A stretch of DNA of 64,000 nucleotides from NCBI RefSeq assembly GCF_040448685.1, contig NZ_CP159290.1, positions 2,170,001 to 2,234,000 of the forward strand, given 5' to 3'. Source of the DNA: Cellulosimicrobium sp. ES-005 (lineage in GTDB: Bacteria; Actinomycetota; Actinomycetes; Actinomycetales; Cellulomonadaceae). This document shows, piece by piece, positions 44,048 to 53,226 of the stretch. Both the position numbers and the translations under genes were made by a program. Each line of letters starts with the position of its first letter. Position 1 is the first letter of the stretch. The notes below the pieces were generated by a model. It saw only the letters and a program-made list of their open reading frames with translations. It ran no database searches and was not told the DNA's origin.

Positions 44048-45091
44048 GTGCACGACGCGAACCTGACGATCCGGACAGTCACCGACCGCGCCTCCTGGGA
44101 CGCCCGGGTGAACGAGCTCGGCGGCCACCCCCTCCAGCTCTGGGGCTGGGGCGAGGTCAAGGCCACCGGGGCGTGGACCCCGCACCGCGTGGAGGCGGTG
44201 GACGCCGACGGCCGCGTCCGCGGTCTGGCGCAGGTGCTCGTGCGCTCGCTGCCCGCGCAGTTCAAGGCGCTGTGCCACGTGCCCCGCGGGCCCGTGATCG
44301 CGCCGGCGGGAGACGGCTGGGGCGTCGGCCCGGGCGTGGGCGACGACGCGACGCGCGACGCCGTGACCCGTGCGGTCGTCGCGTGGTGCAAGTCGAGCGT
44401 GGGCGGCGTGGGCGTCACGATCGAGCCCGACTGGCCGGTCGGGACGCACCTCGCGCTGCCCGACGCCCGCCCCGCGGCGAACCCGATCCTCTACCCGGTC
44501 ACGCTGATCCTCGACCTCACGAAGTCCGAGGACGAGCTGACGAAGGCCATGGGCAAGTCGACGCGGTACGACATCCGCAAGGCGGCGCGCACCGGGCTCG
44601 AGGTGCGGCGCGTGACGGACGAGGGCGAGGTCCGCCAGGTTCTCGACGTCTACCACGAGACGGCGGAGCGCGCGGGCTTCGCGCTGCACGACGACGAGTA
44701 CTACCTCGCGATCCACCGCGAGCTCGGCGAGCACTCGGTGCTCGTCGCCGCGTTCTCCGAGGGCGCCCCGGTGTCGTTCGTGTGGTGCGTGTCGTCGGCG
44801 ACGACGTCGTTCGAGCTCTACGGCGGCATCAACGACGCGGGCCGCAAGCTCCGCGCGAACGCGCCGGTGAAGTGGCACGCGATCACGCTCGCGCAGCAGG
44901 CCGGTCTGGTCCGGTACGACATGAACGGGCTGCTCAACGACGGCATCAGCGAGTTCAAGCGCAGCTTCGCGCAGCACGACGACGAGCTCGTGCACAGCGT
45001 CGACGTGCCGTTCTCGATGTGGTACTCCGCCTGGAACAAGGGCCTGCCCACCGCGAAGAAGGTCGTGCGCAAGCTCCGCGGGAGCCGCTGA
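44048..45091 (+). CDS. FemX/FemAB-like peptidoglycan bridge aminoacyltransferase
   Basis: tRNA-dependent transferase of 347 residues that adds an amino acid to the Lys side chain of lipid II. It has the double-GNAT fold: HPLQLWGWGEVKATGAWTPH, ALCHVPRGPVIAP and KAMGKSTRYDIRKAARTGLE (the conserved KSTR/RRNIRKA region), then ELYGGINDAGRKLRANAPVK and YDMNGLLNDGISEFKRSFAQ. All are FemAB landmarks. Together with the racemase and ATP-grasp ligase it suggests an A4-alpha type bridge (L-Lys, a FemX-added residue, then a D-amino acid). A TAGGGT box ends 7 nt before the GTG: leaderless. Which amino acid is added is not readable. Confidence 0.93.
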   Translation: MHDANLTIRTVTDRASWDARVNELGGHPLQLWGWGEVKATGAWTPHRVEAVDADGRVRGLAQVLVRSLPAQFKALCHVPRGPVIAPAGDGWGVGPGVGDDATRDAVTRAVVAWCKSSVGGVGVTIEPDWPVGTHLALPDARPAANPILYPVTLILDLTKSEDELTKAMGKSTRYDIRKAARTGLEVRRVTDEGEVRQVLDVYHETAERAGFALHDDEYYLAIHRELGEHSVLVAAFSEGAPVSFVWCVSSATTSFELYGGINDAGRKLRANAPVKWHAITLAQQAGLVRYDMNGLLNDGISEFKRSFAQHDDELVHSVDVPFSMWYSAWNKGLPTAKKVVRKLRGSR

Positions 45092-45120
45092 CGCGGGCTC
45101 CCGACCGCCCCGAACCCCGG

Positions 45121-45157
45121 AGAGACCCGGTATCGCGCGATGCGATACCGGGTCTCT
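45121..45157 (+). terminator. Strong terminator after femX-like gene
   Basis: Perfect 16-bp arms, AGAGACCCGGTATCGC-type, at 45121-45136 and 45142-45157, with a 5-nt loop. TTCATGT follows. The 5' arm shares GGAGAGACCCGGT with the repeat at 36,126. The arms also contain GTATCG/CGATAC, the half-sites seen again in the fadA upstream region. Confidence 0.9.
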
Positions 45158-45187
45158 TCATGTCGTAGCATCGGTCTCGTGCTTTCC

Positions 45188-45211
45188 CGATACCCGCGGT
45201 AGCGTGTATCG
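45188..45211 (+). promoter_or_regulatory. fadA promoter with inverted CGATAC/GTATCG repeat
   Basis: CGATAC (45188-45193) and GTATCG (45206-45211) flank a TAGCGT box (45200-45205). The -10 therefore lies inside a 24-bp inverted repeat, a good place for a repressor of the fad operon. A second candidate -10, TAGCAT, is at 45166-45171. The leader would be about 70 nt. Confidence 0.45.
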
Positions 45212-45281
45212 CACGTACGACCCCCGAGCGGTGCCGCTCCGGACACCGCCGTCCCGACCATCTGCATCGGATGGAGATGCC

Positions 45282-46577
<1,296 letters not shown>

Positions 46578-46579
46578 CG

Positions 46580-48742
46580 ATGAGCGCACCGACCGACACC
46601 ACGCCCACCATCTCCGCGGACGCGACGAAGGACGCCGCGCGCGGGGAGCGCGTCACGCACTCGCTCGTGCGCGACGTCGCGCTCCCCGGCGGGACGGGCA
46701 CGCTCGCCCTCGTCACGCTCGACAACGGGCTCGACCACACCAAGCCGACGACGCTCGGCCCCGAGGGCCTCGCCGAGCTGCACGCGGCCCTCGAGACGCT
46801 GCGGCGCCGGGCCGCGGACGGCGAGATCGTCGCCGTCGCGATCACCGGCAAGCCCTACTTCCTTGCCGCGGGCGCGGACCTCACGCAGGCCGCGGCCGTC
46901 CAGGTGCGCGACGACGCGCTCGCCCTCGGGCGCGCCGGGCACGCCGCGTACACGCTGCTCCAGGACATGGGCGTGCCGACGTTCGCGTTCGTCAACGGCG
47001 TCGCGCTCGGCGGCGGCCTCGAGGTCGCGCTGAACTGCACGTACCGGACCGTCGCGTCCGACGCCGGCGCGCTCGCGCTGCCCGAGGTCGGCCTGGGCCT
47101 GGTCCCCGGCTGGGGCGGCGCCTACCTCGTGCCGCGCCTGCTCGGCGTCGAGAAGGCGATGGACGTCATCCTCGCCCGCCCGGCCGCGAACAAGCCGTTC
47201 AAGGCCAAGGAGGCGTACGAGATCGGGCTCGTCGACGCGCTCTTCGAGGCGCCCGACTTCCTCGAGTCCTCGCTGCGCTGGGCCGAGGCCGTGCTGCGCG
47301 GCGAGATCGTCGTCGAGCGGCGCGAGCTCGACCCGCAGCCCGTGTGGGACGCCGTCGTCGCCGGGACGCGCCAGCGCCTGGACGCCGTGGTCGCGGGCTC
47401 GCGCCCCGCCCCGTACCGCGCGCTCGACCTCGTCGCCGCCGCGCGCACCGCGTCGCGCGAGGAGGCGTTCGCCGCCGAGGACGAGGCCCTGGCCGACCTC
47501 ATCATGAGCGACGAGATGCGCGCGAGCGTCTACGCGTTCCAGCTCGTCTCGAAGGGCAAGCGACCCCAGGGCGCGCCCGACGCCAAGCTCGCCCGCCCCG
47601 TCACCCGCGTCGGGATCGTCGGCGCGGGCCTCATGGCCGCGCAGATCGCGCTGCTGTTCGCCCAGCGCCTCCAGGTGCCGGTCGTCATGCGCGACCTCGA
47701 CCAGGAGCGCGTCGACAAGGGCCTCGGCTACGTCCGCTCCACCGTGGAGAAGCTCGTGCGCTCGGGCCGCATGTCCGCGGACACCGGCGCGCGCATCGTC
47801 GGCTCCGTGCACGGCACGACCGAGCTCGGCGACTTCGCGGGCTGCGACGTCGTCATCGAGGCGGTCACGGAGATCCTCGGGCTCAAGAAGAAGGTCTTCG
47901 CCGAGCTCGAGGGCGTCCTGTCGCCCGAGGCCGTGCTGCTGACGAACACGTCCGCGCTGTCGATCACGGAGATGGCGGCCGACCTGCAGCACCCCGAGCG
48001 CGTCGTCGGGATGCACTTCTTCAACCCCGTCGCCCAGATGCCTCTCGTCGAGATCATCCAGGCGGCGAAGACCGACGACGCGGCCCTCGCGACGGCGTTC
48101 GCCATGACGAAGAAGCTCCGCAAGACGGCCGTGCTCGTCGCCGACCGGCCCGGGTTCGTCGTGAACCGACTGCTCATCCTGCTCATGGGCAAGATCGTCG
48201 AGGCGGTCGAGAACGGCACGTCGGTCGAGGTCGCGGACCGCGCCGTCGCGCCGCTCGGCCTGCCGATGCCGCCGTTCGCGCTGTTCGACCTCGTCGGCCC
48301 GGCCGTCGGCCTGCACGTCCTCACGTCGCTGCGCGAGGACCTGGGCGACCGGTTCCCCGAGTCGCCCGGCCTGCAGCGCATCGTGGACGAGCAGATCCCC
48401 GTCGTCCTCGACGCGCCGAAGGGCCTGCCCAAGCCCGTCGACCCGGCGATCCAGCGGGTCTTCGGCACGGGTGAGGCAGGCGGCGACGGGGCGCTGGACG
48501 AGGCCGGCGTCCTCGACTCCGTGCTCACGGCGCTCACGCAGGAGATCGGGCTCATGCTCGACGAGGGCGTGGTCGCGAGCCCGTCGCAGATCGACCTGTG
48601 CATGATCCTCGGCGCGGGGTGGGGCTTCCACCTGGGCGGCATCACGCCGTACCTCGACCGCACGGGGTACAGCGAGAAGGTCCTGGGCCGCCGCTTCCTG
48701 CCCGACGGCGTCGCGAACGTCCCGGCGGCGTCGCGCGCCTGA
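46580..48742 (+). CDS. fadB: Enoyl-CoA hydratase/3-hydroxyacyl-CoA dehydrogenase fusion
   Basis: Multifunctional alpha subunit of fatty-acid oxidation, 720 residues. The crotonase domain is at about 25-260, with the oxyanion Gly in FVNGVALGGGLEVALNC and the two catalytic Glu in GGLEVAL and LALPEVGLGLVPGWGGAY. A linker leads to the NAD domain (about 335-520) starting VGIVGAGLMAAQIALLFAQ, where the usual MG is MA. The catalytic His lies in VGMHFFNPVAQMPLVEII. The C-terminal helical domain includes DRPGFVVNRLLILLMG. It forms the complex with FadA coded 2 nt upstream. Confidence 0.95.
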   Translation: MSAPTDTTPTISADATKDAARGERVTHSLVRDVALPGGTGTLALVTLDNGLDHTKPTTLGPEGLAELHAALETLRRRAADGEIVAVAITGKPYFLAAGADLTQAAAVQVRDDALALGRAGHAAYTLLQDMGVPTFAFVNGVALGGGLEVALNCTYRTVASDAGALALPEVGLGLVPGWGGAYLVPRLLGVEKAMDVILARPAANKPFKAKEAYEIGLVDALFEAPDFLESSLRWAEAVLRGEIVVERRELDPQPVWDAVVAGTRQRLDAVVAGSRPAPYRALDLVAAARTASREEAFAAEDEALADLIMSDEMRASVYAFQLVSKGKRPQGAPDAKLARPVTRVGIVGAGLMAAQIALLFAQRLQVPVVMRDLDQERVDKGLGYVRSTVEKLVRSGRMSADTGARIVGSVHGTTELGDFAGCDVVIEAVTEILGLKKKVFAELEGVLSPEAVLLTNTSALSITEMAADLQHPERVVGMHFFNPVAQMPLVEIIQAAKTDDAALATAFAMTKKLRKTAVLVADRPGFVVNRLLILLMGKIVEAVENGTSVEVADRAVAPLGLPMPPFALFDLVGPAVGLHVLTSLREDLGDRFPESPGLQRIVDEQIPVVLDAPKGLPKPVDPAIQRVFGTGEAGGDGALDEAGVLDSVLTALTQEIGLMLDEGVVASPSQIDLCMILGAGWGFHLGGITPYLDRTGYSEKVLGRRFLPDGVANVPAASRA

Positions 48743-48761
48743 CCGACCGGGGTCGGACGCC

Positions 48762-48821
48762 GGGCCGCGAGCGCCCTCCCGTGGTCGTACGACGACCGCG
48801 CGGAGGTTCCGCTCGCGGCCC
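48762..48821 (+). terminator. Terminator of the fad operon
   Basis: GGGCCGCGAGCG (48762-48773) pairs perfectly with CGCTCGCGGCCC (48810-48821). The loop itself contains GTCGTACGAC, a second small stem. It lies 20 bp after fadB. Confidence 0.75.
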
Positions 48822-48858
48822 GATCCGCCGACGCCACGCGCTCCGTAGCGTCGTGGCC

Positions 48859-49431
48859 ATGACGAACCGCACCCCCGCCCAGCCCGCCACCGACCTCCCT
48901 CTGACCACCACACCCCGCGGCACGACCGAGCGCCGGCTGCTCGGCGCCCTCACGCTCGCCGCCGGCGCTGCCCTCCTGCTCTCCGCGTGCGGCAGCATCG
49001 GCGAGGCCGTCGCGGAGAACCGTGCGGGCCACACCAAGACCTACGAGTTCGCGACGGGCGAGGCCGGCAAGGCGGACGGCGTCCTGCCCGACTGGGTGCC
49101 CGACTCGGCCACGGACGTGCGCGAGGTGGTCCGCACGACGGGCGACGAGCGGATCCTCTCGATGACCGCCGACCTGGGGGCGCTGCCCGCGAGCTGCACC
49201 GCAGTCTCGTCGGAGCACCCCCTGGAGCCCCGGCCCGAGCGCGGCGACCTGACCGCGGACGACTACCGCACCGCTGCGACGCTCGAGGCCGCCTGGTGGG
49301 AGGCGGGCACCGAGCAGGGCGCGACCGCGATGTGCGGGAAGTGGTGGGTCGGCGCGCAGGACGGCAGGCTCTACGGGTTCGCGCCCGAGCTCAAGGTCGT
49401 CACGATCGAGGAGCAGCCCGACCGGGCGTGA
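48859..49431 (+). CDS. Lipoprotein of unknown function
   Basis: Protein of 190 residues with a long N-region (about 28 residues), then LLGALTLAAGAALLLSAC, a lipobox with Cys near 46. The mature part has conserved-looking acidic and Trp residues (VLPDWVPDSATDVREVVRTT, CGKWWVGAQDGRLYGF) and two further Cys that may pair (PASCTAVSS and AMCGKWW). I recognise no named domain. A TAGCGT box (48846-48851) ends 7 nt before the ATG. It is convergent with the PIG-L gene with 1 nt between stops. Confidence 0.75.
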   Translation: MTNRTPAQPATDLPLTTTPRGTTERRLLGALTLAAGAALLLSACGSIGEAVAENRAGHTKTYEFATGEAGKADGVLPDWVPDSATDVREVVRTTGDERILSMTADLGALPASCTAVSSEHPLEPRPERGDLTADDYRTAATLEAAWWEAGTEQGATAMCGKWWVGAQDGRLYGFAPELKVVTIEEQPDRA

Positions 49432-49432
49432 G

Positions 49433-50203
49433 TCAGTCCTCCCAGCCCATGCGCAGCACCTCGAACGCGACCGCGTGCGCGACCCCCATGCGCTCCCCCG
49501 TGGGCGCGCTCATGGACGCGAGGAACGCCGCGGGGTCGAAGTCCTCCCACCCCAGCCCGTCGAGGTAGGCGGCGTGCGCGCGCAGCGACGCGACCCCCGC
49601 GTCGAAGGTCGCGCTGACGTCGACGCCGTGCGCGGCGTCGGGCGAGCCCGCGACCCAGACCTGGCGCACGCCGCCCCAGGGCTCGACCCCGTCGGTCTCG
49701 ACCTGCTCGCGGAACACCCACCTGTTCCCCGCGTCGCGCACGGCGTCGACGACGGCCCGTCCCGTCGCGATGTGGTCCGCCTGGTTGAGCATCCCGCCGG
49801 GGAACGTCTCGCGGTAGTTCCCGGTGATCACGACGTCGGGCCGGTGGCGCCGGATCGCGCCCGCGATCGCCCGCCGCAGCGGCAGGCCGTACTCGAGCAC
49901 GCCGTCGGGCAGCCCGAGGAACTCGACCTCCTCGACGCCGACGACCCGACCGGACTCGACCTCCTCCGCCTCGCGCACGCGTCGCGCCTCGTCCGGGTCC
50001 ATGCCGTCGATGCCGGCTTCGCCGCTCGTGACCATGCAGTACACGACCCGCTTGCCCTGCCCCGTCCATCGCGCGACGGCGGCGGCCCCGCCGAACTCCA
50101 TGTCGTCGGGATGGGCGACCACGGCGAGCGCCGTGGACCAGTCCTCGGGCAGCGGGGTCAGGGGCGGGGCGGGGATCGCGGACGTGCCGGTGTCGTCGGT
50201 CAT
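49433..50203 (-). CDS. PIG-L family deacetylase
   Basis: Zinc-dependent N-deacetylase of 256 residues. The metal motif AHPDDMEFGG (30-39) and the second site NQADHIATG (about 140) are intact, with SGEAGIDG between. Actinobacterial relatives include MshB (mycothiol) and Mca. This one is shorter than MshB and lacks its usual flanking genes, so the substrate is open. A TAGCGT box (50216-50211) ends 7 nt before the ATG, leaderless type. Confidence 0.9.
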   Translation of the reverse strand: MTDDTGTSAIPAPPLTPLPEDWSTALAVVAHPDDMEFGGAAAVARWTGQGKRVVYCMVTSGEAGIDGMDPDEARRVREAEEVESGRVVGVEEVEFLGLPDGVLEYGLPLRRAIAGAIRRHRPDVVITGNYRETFPGGMLNQADHIATGRAVVDAVRDAGNRWVFREQVETDGVEPWGGVRQVWVAGSPDAAHGVDVSATFDAGVASLRAHAAYLDGLGWEDFDPAAFLASMSAPTGERMGVAHAVAFEVLRMGWED

Positions 50204-50251
50204 ACGACAGACGCTAGGCCGTCAGGCGCACCGGCGCGTCCGGACCGTCGC

Positions 50252-52465
50252 TCAGTCCTCGGTGACCGCGTCCTCGACCGACGTGACGGCGGGGTCGACG
50301 AAGAGCCGCGCCCGCTCGGCGTCGACCACGGCGCGCGCGAGCGACGCCTCGGACACGTCGACCGCGCCCGCGACCTCCTCGGCGAGCGCGCTGCGCCGCG
50401 CGTACGCGTCGAACAGCCGCGCCTTCGTCCCGAGCAGGCGCACGAGGTGCTCGTCGACGCTGTCGACCGTGAGCAGGCGGTGCACCTGGACGGTCTCGAC
50501 CTGCCCCATGCGGTGGGCGCGCGCGACGGCCTGCGCCTCGGTCGTGGGCTTGGTCTGGGGCTCGCACAGGATGACCACGGAGGCCGCCTGGAGGTTGAGG
50601 CCCACTCCCCCGACGTCGATCTGGCTCACGAGCACGCGCGGGACCTCGGCCGCCGTGAAGTCGTCGACGATCGTCTGGCGCGTCCGGGCGGGCACGGAGC
50701 CGGTCAGCGGAGCGAGCGCGAGGTCGCCGAGCGCGCGCACGACCGTGTCCACCACGTCGCGGAAGTACGAGAACACCACGACCTTGCGTCCGTTCTCGGC
50801 CGCCTCGCGCGCGAGCTCCACGAGTCGGCGGAGCTTCGCCGAGTCCTCCGGGTGGTCGACCGCGAACGCCGCTCGTCGCATCGCCATGAACGACCCCGCC
50901 GCGACCGCCTCGCGGTACGCCGCGCCGTCGACCGCCCCGAGCCGTTCCCACTCGTCGACCTGCACGAGCTCCGGCAGCTCCTCGAGCACGTCCTCGGCGT
51001 TGCGCCGCAGGTAGGCGGGCGCGACGGCGTGCCGGAACGCGTCGGGGCCCGCCGCGCCGTGGGCCGCGTCAAGGCGTGCGGCGAGCGCGGGCTGGAGGTA
51101 GCCCAGCAGGGTGCGGAACTCCTCGACCCGGTTCTCCATGGGCGTGCCCGTGAGCAGGAGCACGTGCTCGGTCCCCCGCGCGAGGGCCGCGACGGCCGCG
51201 GACCGCTTCGCGAGCGGGTTCTTCACGTAGTGGGCCTCGTCCACGACGAGCACGGCCGGTGCCGCCGCCGCGAACGCCTCGGTCCCCGCGCGGCGCAGGC
51301 CCGCGAACGTCACGACGGCGACACCACCGGACGCACGCCACGCCTCCGCCGCGTCGTCCCGTTCCTCGCCGTGGACGACGTGCACGGCGACGTCCGCGTG
51401 CGTCCGCAGCTCGCGCACCCAGTTCTCCAGGACGCTCGCGGGGCACACGACGAGCGCGTGCGTCGCGCCGCGCGCGAGGAGGTGCGCGACGACGGCGATC
51501 GCCTGCACGGTCTTGCCGAGCCCCATCTCGTCGCCGAGGACGACGCGCCGCTGGGCGAGCGCGAAGCGCGCCCCGAACGCCTGGTACCCGCGCAACGACA
51601 CCCGCAGCAGGGTCTCGTCGAGCGCCTGCGTCTGCACGCGGTCGACGAGCTCCGCGGGCAGGTGGCCGGCGGCAGCGACGACGTCGCGCCCGGTGGGGGC
51701 CACGCCGTCGAGCAGCGCGTAGTACGCCGCGGACCGGCGCCGGAAGTCCGCCCAGGCGTCGTAGGGGCGCGCGGGCTCCACGAGCAGCGCGGTGACGCGC
51801 CGGGCCTCCTCGCCCAGCCCTGTCTCCCGCGCCCGCTCCGCGACCCCGGCGAGCGTCGTCACCGCCGCGAACGCCCGACGCCGGCGCTCGCCCCAGGCGA
51901 GGAGGCGACGCGCTCCGCTCGCGGCGACCCGCGCGTCGTCGCGCACGCGCTCGTGCTCGGCGAGCGCGGCGCGCACCTGGTCGCCGTACCGCGCGACGGC
52001 GGCGTCGGCCTGGTCGAGCGTGTGCAGCGCCTGGACGAGCGCGGTCGCGACCGGGTCGGTCGGCGTGAGGTCGATCCGGAAGCGCAGGCTCTCGCGCACG
52101 GCACGCGCCACCTGCTCGGCGGCCGCGAGCAGATGCGTCGCCGTCTGCGGGCCGATGTCCGGGACCCGCTCCAGACCGTCGCGCCCGAGCCGCGCGACCG
52201 CCCCGACCGTCCGCACGCCCGCGTCCGCGAGCGCCCCGAGCCGTAGGCGCTCGCGCGTGACGTCGCGCAGCGACGCGACGTCGACGGTGTCGAGGCGCGC
52301 CAGGACCTTCTCCTCGCGGCTGTCGCCGAACGCACCACGCACCTGCTCGCGCGCCGTCCCGGGTGCAGCCGCGAACGCCGCGAGCAGCCCAGCGAGGGCG
52401 TCCCCCTCCGCGACGACCGCCCGGGCCGTAGCGGCGTCGGGTCGCACCGGGCGCGGCTCGATCAC
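50252..52465 (-). CDS. SNF2-family helicase with helix-hairpin-helix domain
   Basis: DNA-stimulated ATPase of 737 residues. A helix-hairpin-helix segment near residues 83-115 (LERVPDIGPQTATHLL) is followed by a long helical region and the SNF2 core from about 290. Walker A is DEMGLGKT (312-319), DEAH is at 409-412, motif III is LLLTGTPMENRVEEF, motif V is VLVSQIDVGGVGLNLQAA and motif VI is ARAHRMGQ. The GTG start overlaps the Doc-toxin stop by 4 nt (GTGA), so the three genes form one transcript. This is not RapA by domain order. A role in DNA repair or defence is inference only. Confidence 0.9.
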   Translation of the reverse strand: MIEPRPVRPDAATARAVVAEGDALAGLLAAFAAAPGTAREQVRGAFGDSREEKVLARLDTVDVASLRDVTRERLRLGALADAGVRTVGAVARLGRDGLERVPDIGPQTATHLLAAAEQVARAVRESLRFRIDLTPTDPVATALVQALHTLDQADAAVARYGDQVRAALAEHERVRDDARVAASGARRLLAWGERRRRAFAAVTTLAGVAERARETGLGEEARRVTALLVEPARPYDAWADFRRRSAAYYALLDGVAPTGRDVVAAAGHLPAELVDRVQTQALDETLLRVSLRGYQAFGARFALAQRRVVLGDEMGLGKTVQAIAVVAHLLARGATHALVVCPASVLENWVRELRTHADVAVHVVHGEERDDAAEAWRASGGVAVVTFAGLRRAGTEAFAAAAPAVLVVDEAHYVKNPLAKRSAAVAALARGTEHVLLLTGTPMENRVEEFRTLLGYLQPALAARLDAAHGAAGPDAFRHAVAPAYLRRNAEDVLEELPELVQVDEWERLGAVDGAAYREAVAAGSFMAMRRAAFAVDHPEDSAKLRRLVELAREAAENGRKVVVFSYFRDVVDTVVRALGDLALAPLTGSVPARTRQTIVDDFTAAEVPRVLVSQIDVGGVGLNLQAASVVILCEPQTKPTTEAQAVARAHRMGQVETVQVHRLLTVDSVDEHLVRLLGTKARLFDAYARRSALAEEVAGAVDVSEASLARAVVDAERARLFVDPAVTSVEDAVTED

Positions 52466-52851
52466 GTGTGCCAGAGGGCGAGACTCTCGGCGACGTGCGC
52501 GACGTCCTGCGTCGAGCCGTCGGCGATCGACATCGTCAGCTCGTACACGTCGTCGTGGGGAGCACGCAGCGCGACACCGTTCATGCCGTAGAACACGACG
52601 ACGGCGACCAGACCGAGCCGCTTGTTGCCGTCGACGAGCGCGTGGTTCTGGACGACGGAGAGCATCAGCGCGGCCGCCTTCAGGTCGAGCGACGGATACG
52701 CCTCCTCGCCGAACATCGAGGCGCGCGGACGGTGCACGGCCGAGTCGAGCGCTCCCCAGTCGCGGACGACCGGCTCCGCCCCGAGCAGCGCGCGCGCCGC
52801 CGCGAGCAGATCGCCGACCTCGAGGTACTCGACGTCTCGCGACGCGGTCAC
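52462..52851 (-). CDS. Doc/Fic-family toxin
   Basis: Death-on-curing-like protein of 129 residues. The Fic-fold core motif reads HALVDGNKR (70-78): the His, Asp-Gly-Asn and Lys-Arg are kept, while the usual Phe at the third position is Leu. The N-terminus EYLEVGDLLAAARALLG and RDWGALDSAVHRPRASMFGE are family landmarks. Doc proteins phosphorylate EF-Tu and stop translation; activity here is untested. GTG start 1 nt after the antitoxin stop. The stop overlaps the helicase start, an unusual continuation for a toxin-antitoxin pair. Confidence 0.9.
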   Translation of the reverse strand: MTASRDVEYLEVGDLLAAARALLGAEPVVRDWGALDSAVHRPRASMFGEEAYPSLDLKAAALMLSVVQNHALVDGNKRLGLVAVVVFYGMNGVALRAPHDDVYELTMSIADGSTQDVAHVAESLALWHT

Positions 52852-52852
52852 G

Positions 52853-53056
52853 TCAGGCGAGCTTGTCGAGCACGGGACCGTACTCGCGGATCGCATCGGC
52901 GATCAGCCGGTCACGCAGTGCGTCGCGTTCAGCGCCGTACCGCCGCACGGCGTCGCGAACGATCTCGTTCTGGGACCGTCCCTCGCGCTCCGCGGCCGCC
53001 TCGAGAACCCGCTTCTCGTCCTCGGTGAAACGCACGACCATCTGCTTGCCGCTCAT
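52853..53056 (-). CDS. Ribbon-helix-helix antitoxin
   Basis: Sixty-seven residues. The strand KQMVVRFTEDE, helix KRVLEAAAEREGRSQNEIVR and second helix form an RHH DNA-binding fold (residues 4-45). The C-terminal RLIADAIREYGPVLDKLA would bind the toxin. GGGAGG lies 7 nt before the ATG. A palindrome immediately downstream of the -10 box suggests self-repression. It is the first gene of the antitoxin-toxin-helicase operon. Confidence 0.9.
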   Translation of the reverse strand: MSGKQMVVRFTEDEKRVLEAAAEREGRSQNEIVRDAVRRYGAERDALRDRLIADAIREYGPVLDKLA

Positions 53057-53072
53057 CCCCGCACCTCCCGTC

Positions 53073-53091
53073 GTGGTATCACCACAGTATC
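53073..53091 (-). promoter_or_regulatory. Promoter and operator of the toxin-antitoxin operon
   Basis: GTGGTATCACCAC (53073-53085) is a perfect 5-bp inverted repeat around ATC. On the minus strand it begins right after GATACT (53091-53086), a candidate -10, so it covers the transcription start. GATAC itself occurs twice 11 bp apart. This is what RHH antitoxin autoregulation predicts. Upstream, GCTCCCGGGAGC (53092-53103) is a 12-bp perfect palindrome. Confidence 0.6.
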
Positions 53092-53161
53092 GCTCCCGGG
53101 AGCCTAGGTCCCGCCGTCGCGGGCACCGAGATCCGCCTCGGGGGCAGTCCCGTCGAGACGT

Positions 53162-53203
53162 GAGAAGTGGCCCCAGCAACACGTCGGTCCGGGGCCACTT
53201 CTC
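53162..53203. terminator. Terminator after pflA
   Basis: GAGAAGTGGCCCC (53162-53174) and GGGGCCACTTCTC (53191-53203) are perfect 13-bp arms with a 16-nt loop. It is 24 bp past the pflA stop and separates pflBA from the toxin-antitoxin promoter. Confidence 0.85.
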
Positions 53204-53226
53204 TCGTCTCGGCGCGTGGTCGCCCG

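Noticed and set aside
49433-50203. PIG-L protein as MshB of mycothiol synthesis
   Set aside because: The metal motifs fit the wider family, but length and neighbours do not single out MshB, so only the family name is given.
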